Origin: Pteria penguin
Lineage: Eukaryota > Mollusca > Bivalvia > Pterioida > Pteriidae
Direction: 5' to 3'
Length of the DNA stretch: 64,000 nt
NCBI GenBank assembly: GCA_035048485.1
Contig: CM068587.1
Coordinates: forward strand, 49,746,496-49,810,495
The notes below the pieces were generated by a model. It had not been told where the DNA came from, did no database searches, and saw only the letters and a program-made list of their open reading frames with translations. The translations under genes were made by a program, and so were the position numbers. This document shows, one piece after another, positions 42,601-54,844 of this stretch. Position 1 is the first letter of the stretch, and each line of letters opens with the position of its first letter.

Positions 42601-44984
42601 GGATAAATTAGATACAGTCAACTACACTCATTCTCTGAGCTATAAATCGCAAGATTGCGGTTGTTTGTTGTGATAAAACAGTTCTAGATGCCGAAGGGGT
42701 CCCTTTCACTGTCTGTTTCTGTGCGACATGCGCGGTTCCGGAGAGAGTGTAGTACTGAAACACATATTTAAGAAAATAGGGGAGGCTACAGTGAGGTTAA
42801 GAAGTAAGAACTTCAAAACTATTTACAGCATTTTTAAAGTATATAAAGATATACATTGGAAGTAGAGAGGGAATTGAACACCTCTCATTATCTTTTAAGT
42901 CCGCTGCTGGGATGCTGTTTGAGAGGGATTCTTCGAAAGTGTCTCACATACAGAAACTAAGTGACCGGGTTATGGCATAATGCATCCTAATTTGCGACCC
43001 TGTGTCACGGTAGACACTTCTATAAAATATACCAACTAGATGCGCCTTTAAATAGCATAAATTCTGACATACTTGTAACTGAACATAAAAAATCCAAATA
43101 TCTTAATTTTACAGCAGACATCCCCCTTTCCCCTTTCATCAATTTTTATTTTCATCATTCATCTTCTCTTACAGTACATTTACAATTCAAGTTTATGCCC
43201 TTTCCCTTTTTCTATAAAATTTTCCAACCAGCACTGCATTGAATACACAAAACTCGCGATCTCGTTAGCTGTTTTGTTGATTGAACTTCACTACAGATAT
43301 AAAAGAAACCCCTTCCGCCATCCGCACTTGATAAACGGTATTCACATTACAAGCTTTATTGACTTCCTCTCCGTTTGCTACATGTGTATTTACACGAATG
43401 CAAGAAAATCGTTTCTGAAAAAGCCCTGGTTCTCGAGAGCACGAGACAATTACATGTTTGTCTGACATCCTCTAACAGACAGATAGAGAGCACTCATAAC
43501 TTACAAAAACGATATTATAATGAACATTATATCGTGAAAAATCTCAAAATAGAATAATCAACGAGAGAAATAAAGAAGCAAATTGGTATATGCCCCTTTT
43601 CAAGACGAGAAAAGGGCCGAGATGAGCGTGATAACGACGAGCGAATGTAAACGTTTGACTGCACATCGTCAGTTGTGAGAGATTTAAAGAATAAGTCAAT
43701 AAATAAAATGCAGAATAAGTTAATGCTTAGGTGTTAGCAACTGTTTTGAAAATTAAATCCGACATTCCTGCGCGTGTTCGACTGGTATGAGAGCCTTAAT
43801 ATTCTGAGCGTGTTCGACTAAGAGGGATCAGATATATTTACTGGTATGCGCTCTACCCTCCAACATAAGAATCACTTTTATTGTTTGAAGTTACAAACCT
43901 CTCACATCTGGAACGTATCTCTATAGAATGTATAATATACACTTTATATTTCTTAATACAATTTTCATTACATCTGTATTGGATTCTCGTCAGTGTCAGC
44001 CATGTATGAAGTTATATACAATGTTTTTAACAATGCAGAAAGTTCACAGATGGTCCCCATACAGTGAAGATCCAGTGATTGTGGATCAAAGGGTGGGAGT
44101 TCAGGCCTAAATTGTTAAATGTGTGATTACAAAATGGAGAGGAGTGGCAGCCCCACCCCTTTCCATCCCCATATCAGTTTAAAATGTATTTTGCCATCTA
44201 GTGTCAGTTGATATCCATCTCATTGTTGCGCAATGTTTAAATCTTTTTTGTATTATCTGTATGGCTGTATATTATGTCTGGTGCGATTGGTCAAACAGGA
44301 GATGCCTACTTCTCCCGGGCATCTGGTCTTCCCTCCAAAATCCTAAGGTCCAGATATGTTCACCTTCGTATGTTGTTGAGCCATAGTGACCATTCAGGAG
44401 AGAAATGTGGGCTAAATTTTCAGACCTTCGGACAAAAATGAAAGAATGATATATTGCCCTCTTCAACACAATCAAATACCACATGATAAATTTAACAAAA
44501 TGTTACATTCTCTAAACTGAACTTAACAAATCTCTAAATCCACCCCATCCCCTATGAAATAAATACGTCACCTGACCTAGAGACCTTATATTATAATAAC
44601 ATCAACATTCCTGGTGTCAGTTTCACTGAAATAAACACTCTGTTCCCATTAAGCATGGAGACAATCCCAACAAGAACCGCTCATCTATGTTTATGCTTGA
44701 CAAATTTCTGAGGTAAACAAGAAGCTCTGATAGGTGCAAATCGCTCATTTGATTGTGTTTTTCGGTACTTCCATTATTCATTTTCACCTGTCACAGGTAA
44801 TAGAGAGAGAATCACAGGTAAATATCTACATGCATACATGTACTTTAATATGTACCTGAATACAACACATTTCGATCATCTTAAATCTGCATACATGTAT
44901 GCCGCTGTTTGTAACCTTATTCAGGTCTCATGCCGCTATGGCATGTTTGCAGAAGTTCATATCTAAATAAATAGTCAAATCTTC
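42601..44984. other. No gene seen
   Basis: AT-rich sequence with no supported exon or bounded element. Confidence 0.4.
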
Positions 44985-45155
44985 TTTGAATAGCACCTGT
45001 ATTAACTAATCACCTGTCTTTAACGACCACCTTTCTTCGATCTCTTCGACTTACTGTCATACAAAATCAACCTGTATATAGAGGTCACCTGTCTAAAGTG
45101 GTCATTTTACCATCCTTCCTGTGGTGGTCGCATTAAACAGGTATAACTGTATATG
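44985..45155 (+). repeat. CACCTGTCTNAAGNGRCCAC dispersed repeat, copy 2
   Basis: GCACCTGTATTAACTAATCA, CACCTGTCTTTAACGACCAC, AATCAACCTGTATATAGAGG, CACCTGTCTAAAGTGGTCAT, then TTAAACAGGTATAACTGTA. The same chain occurs at 55290-55435 and in reverse at 9117-9270. Confidence 0.55.
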
Positions 45156-45206
45156 AAATCATTGGTCATTCCCCGCTAAACAACTGTGAACGTCAGTGTA
45201 CTATTG

Positions 45207-45663
45207 ATTTTATTAATTCACTGATCATGGGCGGATCTAGAAATTTTTGAAAAGGGGGGGGTTGCAGTCTCCCGTGACTAATGTTTTGCACTATTCGGTC
45301 TGGAAAGGGGGGTTTCAGCCCTACAAATGGTCGAAAATGACCTTTTTTTGGTAAAATTTTCCGACCAAACGAGGGGAGGGGGTTGCACGATCCGTCAATT
45401 CTGATTATTGTTTCACGTCACTCCATGATTATTTCACGTATATGATGACGGCATCGGCCTAATGTACATATAAATTTATACCTTTGCCACGGACCATCCC
45501 GAAGCAGTGAGGGATCTTTTTACGTGCCACGCCCTACGTGACACAGAACCTCGGTTTTTACTGTCTTATCCAAGAGAATGAACACCGGTGCACCCATGAC
45601 TGGAGTCGAACCCGAGCCTCCCGGTCACGAGTCGAGCACCTCATCCACTGGGCTACACCGGCT
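45207..45663 (-). mobile_element. SINE family 1 interrupted by copy H
   Basis: Reverse SINE with a perfect 14-bp target duplication TCAGTGTACTATTG at 45193-45206 and 45664-45677. Its tail begins at 45207, is interrupted at 45226-45400, and resumes with ATTATTTCACGTATATGATG ... GGCTACACCGGCT. Confidence 0.88.
45226..45400 (+). mobile_element. GCGGATCCAGA-end element, copy H, inside a SINE
   Basis: Begins CATGGGCGGATCTAGAAAT, ends GATCCGTCAATT (decayed). 5-bp duplication CTGAT at 45221-45225 and 45401-45405. Interior matches copy G. Confidence 0.85.
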
Positions 45664-45844
45664 TCAGTGTACTATTGTAATAACTTCTAACATTGTTATG
45701 ACTGAAGAAAGCACATGTCTCGAAACGGTGTCAGAATCCTTGAGGATTCAGAGTGAAGTTAGTTTTGAATGGAATCCATCTACAGCTGTATCAAGAAGAA
45801 TACGGTGTGAACGAACCCCAATATGACGTCATAAGACTGCACAA

Positions 45845-46021
45845 CACGGGCGGATCCAGATTACTTTTTCCAGGAGGGGGTTCCAGTCCACCCAGTGGGG
45901 TCGAATCTATGGTTTTAAGTAGATCATAAGGGAAAGGGGGGAAATGCATTTCTGACGAAATCCGCGAGGTTGAGTCCCAGATTCCCTGACCAACCCATCA
46001 TCCCGGCTAGATCCGCGCGTG
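45845..46021 (+). mobile_element. GCGGATCCAGA-end element, copy E
   Basis: Ends CACGGGCGGATCCAGA and TAGATCCGCGCGTG with perfect 5-bp duplication CACAA at 45840-45844 and 46022-46026. Confidence 0.88.
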
Positions 46022-47139
46022 CACAATCACTTATTTATATCTAAACTGACAACTCATAACTGAAATGTAATTCCTAATTGATTAGCTATATCAGGCAGGA
46101 AACTATGATGGTTTGTAATGACATTGACCCGACTTGTTCGCTGAAGTTGTACATGATTACAGAATAATTGAAGTCTATAGGTGCTAGAGGCCCAGAGAAA
46201 AACAAAGGGGGATGTGAGTCATATTGAAAGACAAAGCACACCGGAACCAATACTCCGAGCGGGGCAATCGATATAGGAAAACATGAAGTTCAATTCCTCT
46301 GCGTAACCTTGACCTTGTCATTGGTGTGCTTTAGATTGAAGTAATTAATATCAGACTGCATTATACTTAAAAATAGTACAAATGTATTATGTATGATCTA
46401 GCATCAAGGGTCATATTGATGTAAAGCATTTAGGGAAATGAAATGAAGAGGGTAGAGGGGTTTTTGGCAAATGATTCCTTATACTTCCTTCTGTTATTTT
46501 GTTGTCATTGAAAAGGATGTGAAGAGGGCAACGTGTAACCTTGGACATGGTGATTAAAATAAACGTTCCAGTTGCATATCTTATTTCAATTAATTCTATT
46601 TTGATAACATTGTCGAGTTAAGCGCCCCCCCCCCTTTTTTTTTCTCGTCGGTACTTCACCGCGAACTAAAATTTTCAGCGGTTGTATGTTAGTTCATAGC
46701 TAAAATTGCTATCATCGATCTCTTTTTAAAACTTGGCTAAATATGAATAAGATATGGAGTAAGGCGACGAAATTGGGAAGGGGTGGGAGTATCAAAACGG
46801 TCAGTCTTCCTAGAATAATAAAGTATAAAAATAAAAATATCACCAAAATACCCCCAACCAGATTAATTATCAATCTGTTTTCTGACAAAAAAAGTCTTTC
46901 GTAAAATGTATGGCATACGAGCAGTTGTATTTTTAGAAGGGCGTGGTCAGCGAACATACCTAGAGTATCGAGTACGACATTGAGCGCACGGTAATGAATA
47001 AAATATATATATATAAACCTGTAGATTGATTCGAGGTGCCTTTTCTATATACAGAAGACTTCATTTGTCGAGCAAAAAAGGGGGGATATCTAGTACATGT
47101 AGATCATGCTTTGAAATTTCAAAGGACCGCGCCCTTTTT
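46022..47139. other. No gene seen
   Basis: AT-rich with a poly-C/poly-T run near 46625-46645; no supported feature. Confidence 0.4.
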
Positions 47140-47325
47140 CATGCGCGGATCCAGAGGAGTGGACAGGGGGTCTTGGCCCACCCTGGGACTCGGCGAAAAT
47201 TACTTTTTCTTGTCATTTTTCGATGTAAAATTAGTAATTCTAATGCAAGAACATGGGTGGGTCCCCTCTCGGAAAATTCAGTGGGGATGGACCCCCTCTC
47301 GACAAAATTTCTTGATCCGCCTCTG
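47140..47325 (+). mobile_element. GCGGATCCAGA-end element, copy F
   Basis: Begins CATGCGCGGATCCAGAGG and ends TTGATCCGCCTCTG; flanks TTTTT and CTTTT are a possible imperfect 5-bp duplication. Interior matches copies C and D. Confidence 0.8.
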
Positions 47326-48024
47326 CTTTTAATACACTCAACAGAAATGTACCTCTTTCACTCGTTCAACTGTTTCCAAAGCACTGTCTATTCAACGCTT
47401 ACCTTTAGCTTCACTTTAAAATATTTTGCACAAGGGACTAAACTACCATGTTTACGGATCAAATGCTTATTTTTGACAGGTGCGATATAGAGGGACACAT
47501 CAAGTGGTCCGTGCCCGAACCCAAGTCAAGTTATAATGCATAAAAAGTACATGCAAGTAACAACTGCCCTGTAAAAACGGGATGAAAGTTTATCTTACTG
47601 ATGCACGTCATAGACTAGTTCATCTACGGGATAACTGCGTACGTATATCTACTAGGTGCATTTATTTACACATACATTGTTAATATCTATTTATTTAAAT
47701 ACTTGGAGCGACAGTGGATCTCCCAGACACCTGTTGATGCACGAGATACCGGGCCGACAAAACCCTAGCATCTCGATCTTCGTCCTCCTCTCGCACGGTT
47801 GCATGTTTCAAATTATGTAATACAAAATCTGAAAACTTCTGCAAAATGAACATCATGAAATGAGTAAAAAAAATTACTTACATGATGAAGGAATGTGGCA
47901 GGGTCTGTAAACCTCGGAAGTGTACTCGGTCCACGATTGATCACTCTCTAGTTCAGGGCCTATGCTGCAGACCTGATCAACGTGCGTCTCTTAGTCATAA
48001 AGCCTAGTCTGTCACATACAACAA

Positions 48025-48600
48025 AGAGGCGCGGACCCAGAGCAGTCCGTCAAATCGAGGCGCGCGCCCAGGGAGGTCAAATCAATACTGCAGTGTCCTA
48101 TTGGGTCGCAGTAAGAGAGATGAGGGTGAATCTAATGCACGCCACATATAGTCTAGCCTGTCACCTTTGAAGGAGGTAAATCAATATGACCATGTCTGCA
48201 TTGGTAGCTACTATAAATTGTGATAGTTGCCGAGAGGGGGAGGGGTATATTAGAGAATCTATAGCATTTAACACCTAGGAGTGGACCCAGTGAGGGAGGT
48301 AAAGGCAACACGACCATGTACATGTATACACATGTTCTAACACTGCCTCGTGATAGTCGCCGAGAGGGGGAGGGGTGTATTAGGGAATTTGTAGCATTAT
48401 ACGGCAAGGAGTGGATCCAGGGAGGGAGGTAAAAGCAACACGAACACTTATATATGCTAACACTGTCTCGTGATAGTCGCCATGAAGGGAGGGGTTGAGA
48501 CCATTATAGCTATGTCTACACTAAGGCGCAGCACCAGGGTAGGAAAGAAAATCAACACGGACATGTACACGTAGATTGTAGATAAATGCGCAATGGTCGT
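48025..48600. repeat. Diverged satellite of about 125 bp
   Basis: Four or five units with GGAGTGGACCCAGTGAGG, GAGGTAAARGCAACACGACC, CTCGTGATAGTCGCC and GAGAGGGGGAGGGGT; GGAGGTAAA at 48171, 48295 and 48424 gives the spacing. The GTGGAYCCAGNGAGGG part resembles the GCGGATCCAG transposon ends. Confidence 0.7.
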
Positions 48601-49077
48601 CTGAGGGGGTGCACAATAGGGTTCTCTTTTCGACATGACGTCCACTTATTTATTATCAGAAAGGATGAAAATTTGGGACACTATTAAGATAGAAGATGGG
48701 GGATCCACCATATTCCTGGATCCGCTGTCGTCACTATAGTGTACTCTATGCTTAAGTATTATGTTTATCGAGGATGGGGTACATTGTCTAGTCTAAGGCA
48801 CAGAACTAAGGCAATGTTGAAAGCACTTTTACTTAAATGGGCGTGAACTCAGGTAGACTAAACTAGATCTAATGGCAGGGAGAAAGAATATTTGTCTGGT
48901 AGTTGAAAGAAAAACCACGGCTATATGATAGCTGTATGTTTATGATATAGTATCACATATCAGTACTTTGTTGTTAAGTGAGGGAACATTCAGTGACGGA
49001 TCTACAGTAACAAATCCTTAACTGTTGATTGTCACAGGGACTCTTCTAGATATATAGTCGTAAATAGGCATGGATTA

Positions 49078-49354
49078 AGATTGATTGATTAAATTTTTTT
49101 TTTTATGTTTTACGTCACTCCACGATTATTTCACATACATCGTTTTGGCATCTGCTTGCTGCATTGTAGAGAAATACAACCTTTGCACTGGACCCAACCG
49201 AAGCAGTGAGAGATTTTTTTACGTGCCACGCCTACCGTGACACAGGAGCAAGGTTTTTACTGTTTTGAAGAACAGGACACCGATGAGCGCACAGCGGGAG
49301 TCGAACCCGGGACCTGTCGGTCACGAGCCGAGCACCTCATCCACTGAGTTACTA
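49078..49354 (-). mobile_element. SINE family 1, reverse copy
   Basis: TTTACGTCACTCCACGATTA, CGAAGCAGTGAGAGATTTTT, GTGCCACGCCTACCGTGAC, GGGAGTCGAACCCGGGACC, CACCTCATCCACTGAGTTAC in order; nearly full length. Confidence 0.85.
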
Positions 49355-49359
49355 AAGGA

Positions 49360-51140
49360 GAAACAAATTGTTACTTTGCTTGGAGAGTGAGGAAAGGGTT
49401 ATATGGTAATATTATAGCCATTGGTGCGACGCGTAACCAGGGATGAAAACAGTCTTCTTTATAAGTCTTTCCTGTAATGCAGATGAGTGGGCGGAAATGG
49501 TCAGTTTGGAGATGGATCATTAAAATTTGCAAGCGAACATTTTTTATTTCATCCATCACGTTTGCGACAACTCATTTGGCTGGCGGGAATCGTGAAAAAC
49601 GAAAATTAAACAAATGGCTATCGACCACAATTTATCTCTTAATTAGACATTTTAAAACGTTATATTGAATAAACTTTACTCTAAAATAAGGTCATGTACT
49701 TGTCTTTCAATGTCTGATATTTTGTACAATTCAGTGGCGTATCCAGGGTTTCCGAAAAGGGAAAATTTTTTGATACATGCCAAATATGAAAGCTTAAGCT
49801 GTGACAATGTATTAGATATGGTCAATGTTAGACGGACGGACTGACAGAGTGATTTACTCTACAGGCCCGTAGGAAGCTATCCAGAAGTGGAGGGGTCAAT
49901 CTTGTAAACTCAAACCAAAATTGGCAATATGATATCACTGTTTTAGCCACTTTTTGAGCCAATGCAGCCTGTCATGGCTACTATTTTCCACCACAGTCTG
50001 GAAAGGGGGGTTTTACAGCATTGAAAATGTTTGCATAAGTAAATGATTCCAGCGCCCGAACACTTTTAATCTTTGCATGATGAAAAGTAGTATTAACGTT
50101 CAAAAAGAAAAGAACAAATTTATACATACTGCTGCAATACAACTTACAAGATTGCAAATCAATTGCATGTTAAGAATAATCTAATGAAAACAATTTAGTA
50201 TATTAAATAACAACCTATGAAACAATTATGATTGGCCAAAAAAGTGGGGGTGTCCCCCTCCCCCGGTTCCTACGGTCACCCGCTTAAGAAGCCGGACCCT
50301 AACAAACAAATGTATTTATATATAGGGTGCCTTTGCAGCTTGTCAAAATGCTGGTGTCAATACAAAAATTCATTGATCACTCGTAAAAACTTGACAAAGT
50401 CCGGTAAATTACGCCGTACCATCGAGAAATTAGTGCCATTGATATGCACTGTTGGACATGACAGACATCGGACACGTAATACTGGACGAATGACGTAATC
50501 GACATTCGCTCGCGTTGCCTCTCCTTTCCCTTGATGGCTATCTCCTGTGGTTAACTACTTCTTCACCTGTATAGCTTCCTCCGGTGCTTTACTCCCCGTC
50601 ACAAATTTTGTCGAGGATTGACATGGGTATCTATTACACCGTACTTCATTATAGCTATACTCGATATAAGGCGCACGAACGTCGTGTAAACAGCAATTAT
50701 AGAGAGAAAAAAAGACCAATGTCAAAATCGATAGGTTTGTTTATCCAAAGATACTATGTTCACGAATTGTCCACTTTGTACAGTGGCGGCACAATTCATT
50801 ATTTTTATATTCATTGCCACATCCCTTATCTGTATATTTATATATCTGTTTCAAATGAATCGATTGCTGTCAACGATTAAGTTGACTTTGTCACGGAGCT
50901 GCGATGTTGACCGATTTATTTTTACATTTCGAATTGGCCTTGACACCGCAATTACTCTCTCTCTCTCTGCTTAGACATGATTTGAACCTTTATCCATGTT
51001 TTCTGTATTTAAGCACTTAAGCATACACACATGTATATAATTCTTAATATTTATGTCAATCTCTCGTCTTTCTTCTTTTTGTCAAAATGATCAATTATTG
51101 TTTCTACTTCAATATTTTTTATCCAGAATCTTTAAAATTC
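49360..51140. other. No gene seen
   Basis: Contains only a decayed CAGTGGCGTATCCAGG repeat end at 49733. No supported exon. Confidence 0.4.
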
Positions 51141-51144
51141 TCAG

Positions 51145-51410
51145 TTGCAATGCAGTACTACTTACCCTGAATCTCTGAAGTCCTTGGTTGACATGTGATT
51201 AAAAAACTTACCTGGAATTGCTGATTCCTCGGTTGTAACTTAATATAATCTAACTCTCTTATATCCTCGGTTGCAATGATATAAAAAAAATTTCGATTGT
51301 AATTCTATGCTTGGGTGTAATGCGATATAAAATGCTGTCCTCGGTTGTAAATCAATATCTGTGTTGTCCTCGGTTGTATTTCAGCATCAATTACAATCCT
51401 CGAAATAATA
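51145..51410 (-). repeat. Degenerate 45-bp repeat carrying splice donor-like sites
   Basis: Six loose units each with TCCTCGGTTGTAA or a variant. In reverse, two adjacent units contain ATTCAGG|GTAAGTAG (51166) and AATTCCAG|GTAAGTTT (51212), both consensus donors. Confidence 0.5.
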
Positions 51411-52199
51411 GATGCTCACCGAGAACTATATGCCAATTAGCTTCCGTTTTCTTCTTGTAACGTGGCGTAAAATTGAAAAGTCAAAGAGCATCCGTGCTGC
51501 ACATAAATGTGTATATATATAAATATATATCTGTGATAGAGATTACTCTCTGCAAACTGACTCTGACTGCATAAATCAAAATATTTCCTGCTAGAAATCG
51601 TCATGTGATTCCTCTCGTTTCTCGAGAGTTTGATATATATATATATATATGGAAAGTGATTTCACTTATAGCCTAGCAAAACTTGATGAGGGCCAATTAG
51701 TCGCCTTCCGTATGAATATTATAGAAATGTTCATGTCATAATTGATACGAGTAGAAAATGTGTGAAATTACGAACAGAAAATGTGTTGTCTGTTTTATTG
51801 AACGTCATAGGGACATCACAATTGTATTTATACATGTGCTACCTTCATTTTTCTTTCTAAATATGGCTGTTGTATGATTGTTAGAAATCCATCCACGTTA
51901 AATCAGAACGCCTTTTTAAAAACGACAAAAAATAAAGCTAAATATAGATAATGTACAGGTTTACTTTGAACATATGAATATAATTGGGGGGGGGGGGGGG
52001 TCCAAATACAGCCCTGGATCTCCTCCTGAGAGCATGTGTCGTGTTAGACCTGATTCAGTCGAATTTTTCAACAACTCAGAAAAGGAAGTAAATGAAAATC
52101 TCTGTATTTGTTGAAATAAGATGATAGAATTGGGCCCGTACATGCCGACATTACACGAGTACATATATTTGACACATGGAAGTTGTATTTACAAATAGG

Positions 52200-52445
52200 T
52201 TGATTGACAGATTGAGTATCGTTTACGTCATAAATTCACGTACATGGCGACGGCATCTCCTGATGCATTGCGTAGAGATTTATACCCTTGCAACTAACCC
52301 ACCCGAAGCAGTGAGGGATCGATACGGGACATGGGTTTTTACGGTCTCATCTAAAAGACAGAACACCTGTGTGCTCATGGCGGGAGTCGAACCCGGGACC
52401 ACTCGGTCGTGATCAGGGCACCTCATCCACTGAGCTACACCGGCT
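52200..52445 (-). mobile_element. SINE family 1, reverse copy
   Basis: TTCACGTACATGGCGACGGC, GAAGCAGTGAGGGATCGATA, GGGAGTCGAACCCGGGACCA, CCACTGAGCTACACCGGCTT. Body slightly shortened. Confidence 0.82.
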
Positions 52446-52757
52446 TACTAATAATTTTACCAATCTCCATCTTTACTCTAGAATGCATTTGCAATGGAAA
52501 AAGTAGAAAAGTTACCACTAAGATGTCTCTGGAAGCATTGATGAATGATGCAGCACATTTAAACAATATAGAAGCATTTTAGTTAACGTTAAAATTTCAG
52601 TACGTCTTATTATTCATGAAAATATCTATATCATTAGAATCAGAAACTTTAAGTGAGGTTTTAAAGTTACTGAAATATAGTTGACAGACTAACTGTTAAC
52701 TGGTCATGAGTATTGGTCAGATGTGTACAGTATAACACGAATTCCTCTCAGTCAATG

Positions 52758-52842
52758 TAAGCCGGTGTGGTCCAGTGGATGAAGTGCTCGGCATATGACC
52801 GAAAGTTCCCGAGTTCGACTTCCGCCATGGGCACACCAGTGT
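52758..52842 (+). mobile_element. SINE family 1 head fragment
   Basis: AAGCCGGTGTGGTCCAGTGG, CGAGTTCGACTTCCGCC, GCACACCAGTGTTC; then the match stops. Confidence 0.7.
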
Positions 52843-52896
52843 TCAATCGTAACAACTTGTCCATTTCCATATGCAAATAACTCGTATGTGCTACGT

Positions 52897-53021
52897 TTTT
52901 GGTGGGTTGGTTGGTGTTTTACGTCGCTTTCAACAATATGTCAGTTATATTACGACATAGAAGCAAGGGGTAACCAACCTCCTAAACATACTGGCGCAAC
53001 CCGGATCGTCGGCGCCGCGTA
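52897..53021 (-). mobile_element. SINE family 2, truncated reverse copy
   Basis: GGTTGGTTGGTGTTTTACGT, CAACATGTCAG-like body, GGCGCAACCCGGATCGTCGG; head missing after GGCGCCGCG. Confidence 0.75.
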
Positions 53022-53436
53022 ATAAGTAGTCAGCCATTGGGACTACTTCCAGTTGTTATGTAAACACACATGACCACGCCTGTTTGGCGACATGTTTGCA
53101 CGAAAAAAAAAAATAATATGGCAATTATGGTCCTTGTACACGTGCTTTTGTCTGTATCTGTTTTAATTATTTCATGGCGAAGCCTACGCACGTGCACATT
53201 TTAAAAGTCATTTCGAGTTTCCTCTGCTTTGTATCCAATATTCTAACATTGAAAACAAATGTGAAAATTCGCATTTATTACTTTATAATTATGTAAAATT
53301 CATTAAAAAAAAGTGAATTACTTCTCATACTGAACTTCTCATATCCTATAAACGTTTTTTCGTACCATTTCACACTGTACTCCTGAGAGGAAAGCCGAAG
53401 AATTGAAGCGATTCGGTGTATATCGCTGCGCCGTGG

Positions 53437-53613
53437 TTGGTTGGTTGGTTGGTTGATTGGTGTTTTACGTCGCTTTCAACAATATTTCAGTTATACTGCG
53501 ACATGGAAGCAGGAGGTTACCAACCTCTTACACATAGTGGCGCAACCCGGGAATCGAACCCGGATCGTCGGCGCCGCAAGCCAAGCGCTTAACCACTACA
53601 CCAAGCCTGCCCC
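53437..53613 (-). mobile_element. SINE family 2, intact reverse copy
   Basis: Tail (GGTT)n, TTTTACGTCGCTTTCAAC, GGGAATCGAACCCGGATCGT, CCAAGCGCTTAACCACTACA. Perfect 13-bp target duplication CGCTGCGCCGTGG at 53424-53436 and 53614-53626. Confidence 0.92.
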
Positions 53614-53677
53614 CGCTGCGCCGTGGAGTTTCCAAGTTTATTTTTGTTTAAAAAAATGGCGATGGTGTCCCGATTGA

Positions 53678-53823
53678 CCAGTGTTCTGTCTTTCGGTAAA
53701 AACCGAAGTCCCATGCCACGGTAAACGTGGCACGTAAAAGATCCCTCACTGCTTCGGGATGGTCCGTTGCAAAGGTATACATTTCTGTGCAATGCACCAG
53801 GCTGATGCCGTCGCCATAAACCA
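53678..53823 (+). mobile_element. SINE family 1 body fragment
   Basis: GACCAGTGTTCTGTCTTTCG, GATCCCTCACTGCTTCGG, GATGCCGTCGCCATAAACCA; cut at the left end of the inverted-repeat element at 53824. Confidence 0.75.
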
Positions 53824-54046
53824 GGGGTCTTATTCACAAAAAACCCCTTAAGTCCAAGTCTAACAATTGAGACCTAAAATACCATTGGTCATTATTCTAA
53901 GAATTTGTCGAAAGTTTGCCTGTAAATAGCTTGTCAGATATACTGTTTACAGAAACTTTTTATTAATTCTTAGAATTAAGACACATGCTACTATATAGGC
54001 CTCAATTCTTAGACTTAGACTTAAGTTTCTTTGTGAATAAGGCCCC
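53824..54046. mobile_element. Inverted-repeat element, ends GGGGYCTTATTCACAAA
   Basis: Left GGGGTCTTATTCACAAAAAA, CTTAAGTCCAAGTCTAA, CAATTGAG pairs with right CTCAATTCTTAGACTTAGAC, TTAAGTTTCTTTGTGAATAA, GGCCCC: inverted repeats of about 46 bp with a few mismatches. 223 bp, non-coding. Confidence 0.82.
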
Positions 54047-54844
54047 AGAGTAATAAAACATAGTGTGTGCTTGTTATCAATGATAACATTATGTATGCTT
54101 TCTTGATATCATCAAAAAATCAAGTTTGTTCATATATGTTATTATAAAATTTTGAAAACAACACACAAACAGCATGTATAGCTAACAATATTTTACTGAT
54201 TTTCATAAAACTATAAGACACACGGTTTAATGTCATCCACACCCACGTTTTCAGTTACCTTTCTGGTAACAAAAGAATAATTGCTTCCGTTACAATACAT
54301 CATTAGAGCATATTCAGGTACGGTATAATACATGTTTTCCCAGACAAAAAACGTTTCCATAGATCCTCTACAAATACCCCTTAATGACAATGCCGCAGTT
54401 GAGTGAAAATCAATATCTTTTATTAATACAATAAGCATGTCCAAGCCTCGTGAAATCTGCGATACCACCAGCCAACAGCAAAGGCGGGGTCGTTCACTCC
54501 CGTCTGAACTCACTGATCTGAACATTTTACCTTTTCTTTTGAGGTATCCGATTGGATGCATCCGCAGAGACGTGCACCAATCATGTTACAGGTACCTGAC
54601 ATCAACCACTCAACGAAGAAGTAATTTCAATGCATTATACCATTTGATTGGATAGGGTACATTTCGATACAATGTACTATACACGTGTTTCGTGTATACA
54701 TCTCTCATCAGCGCTGCTAATAAATCAAAGTGATCTTTAAAAATAGGTCTGACGATATACTGCCAAACCTGTATTTAAAGACCATCTTTATTTAAGAAAA
54801 AAGAGGAGTTACTGGCTCAGTTATGTGGCAGAAGTCACCATGGA

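Noticed and set aside
54211..54655. Overlapping 116- and 72-residue open frames on opposite strands
   Set aside because: No recognisable domain, no splice partners, and both strands open together.
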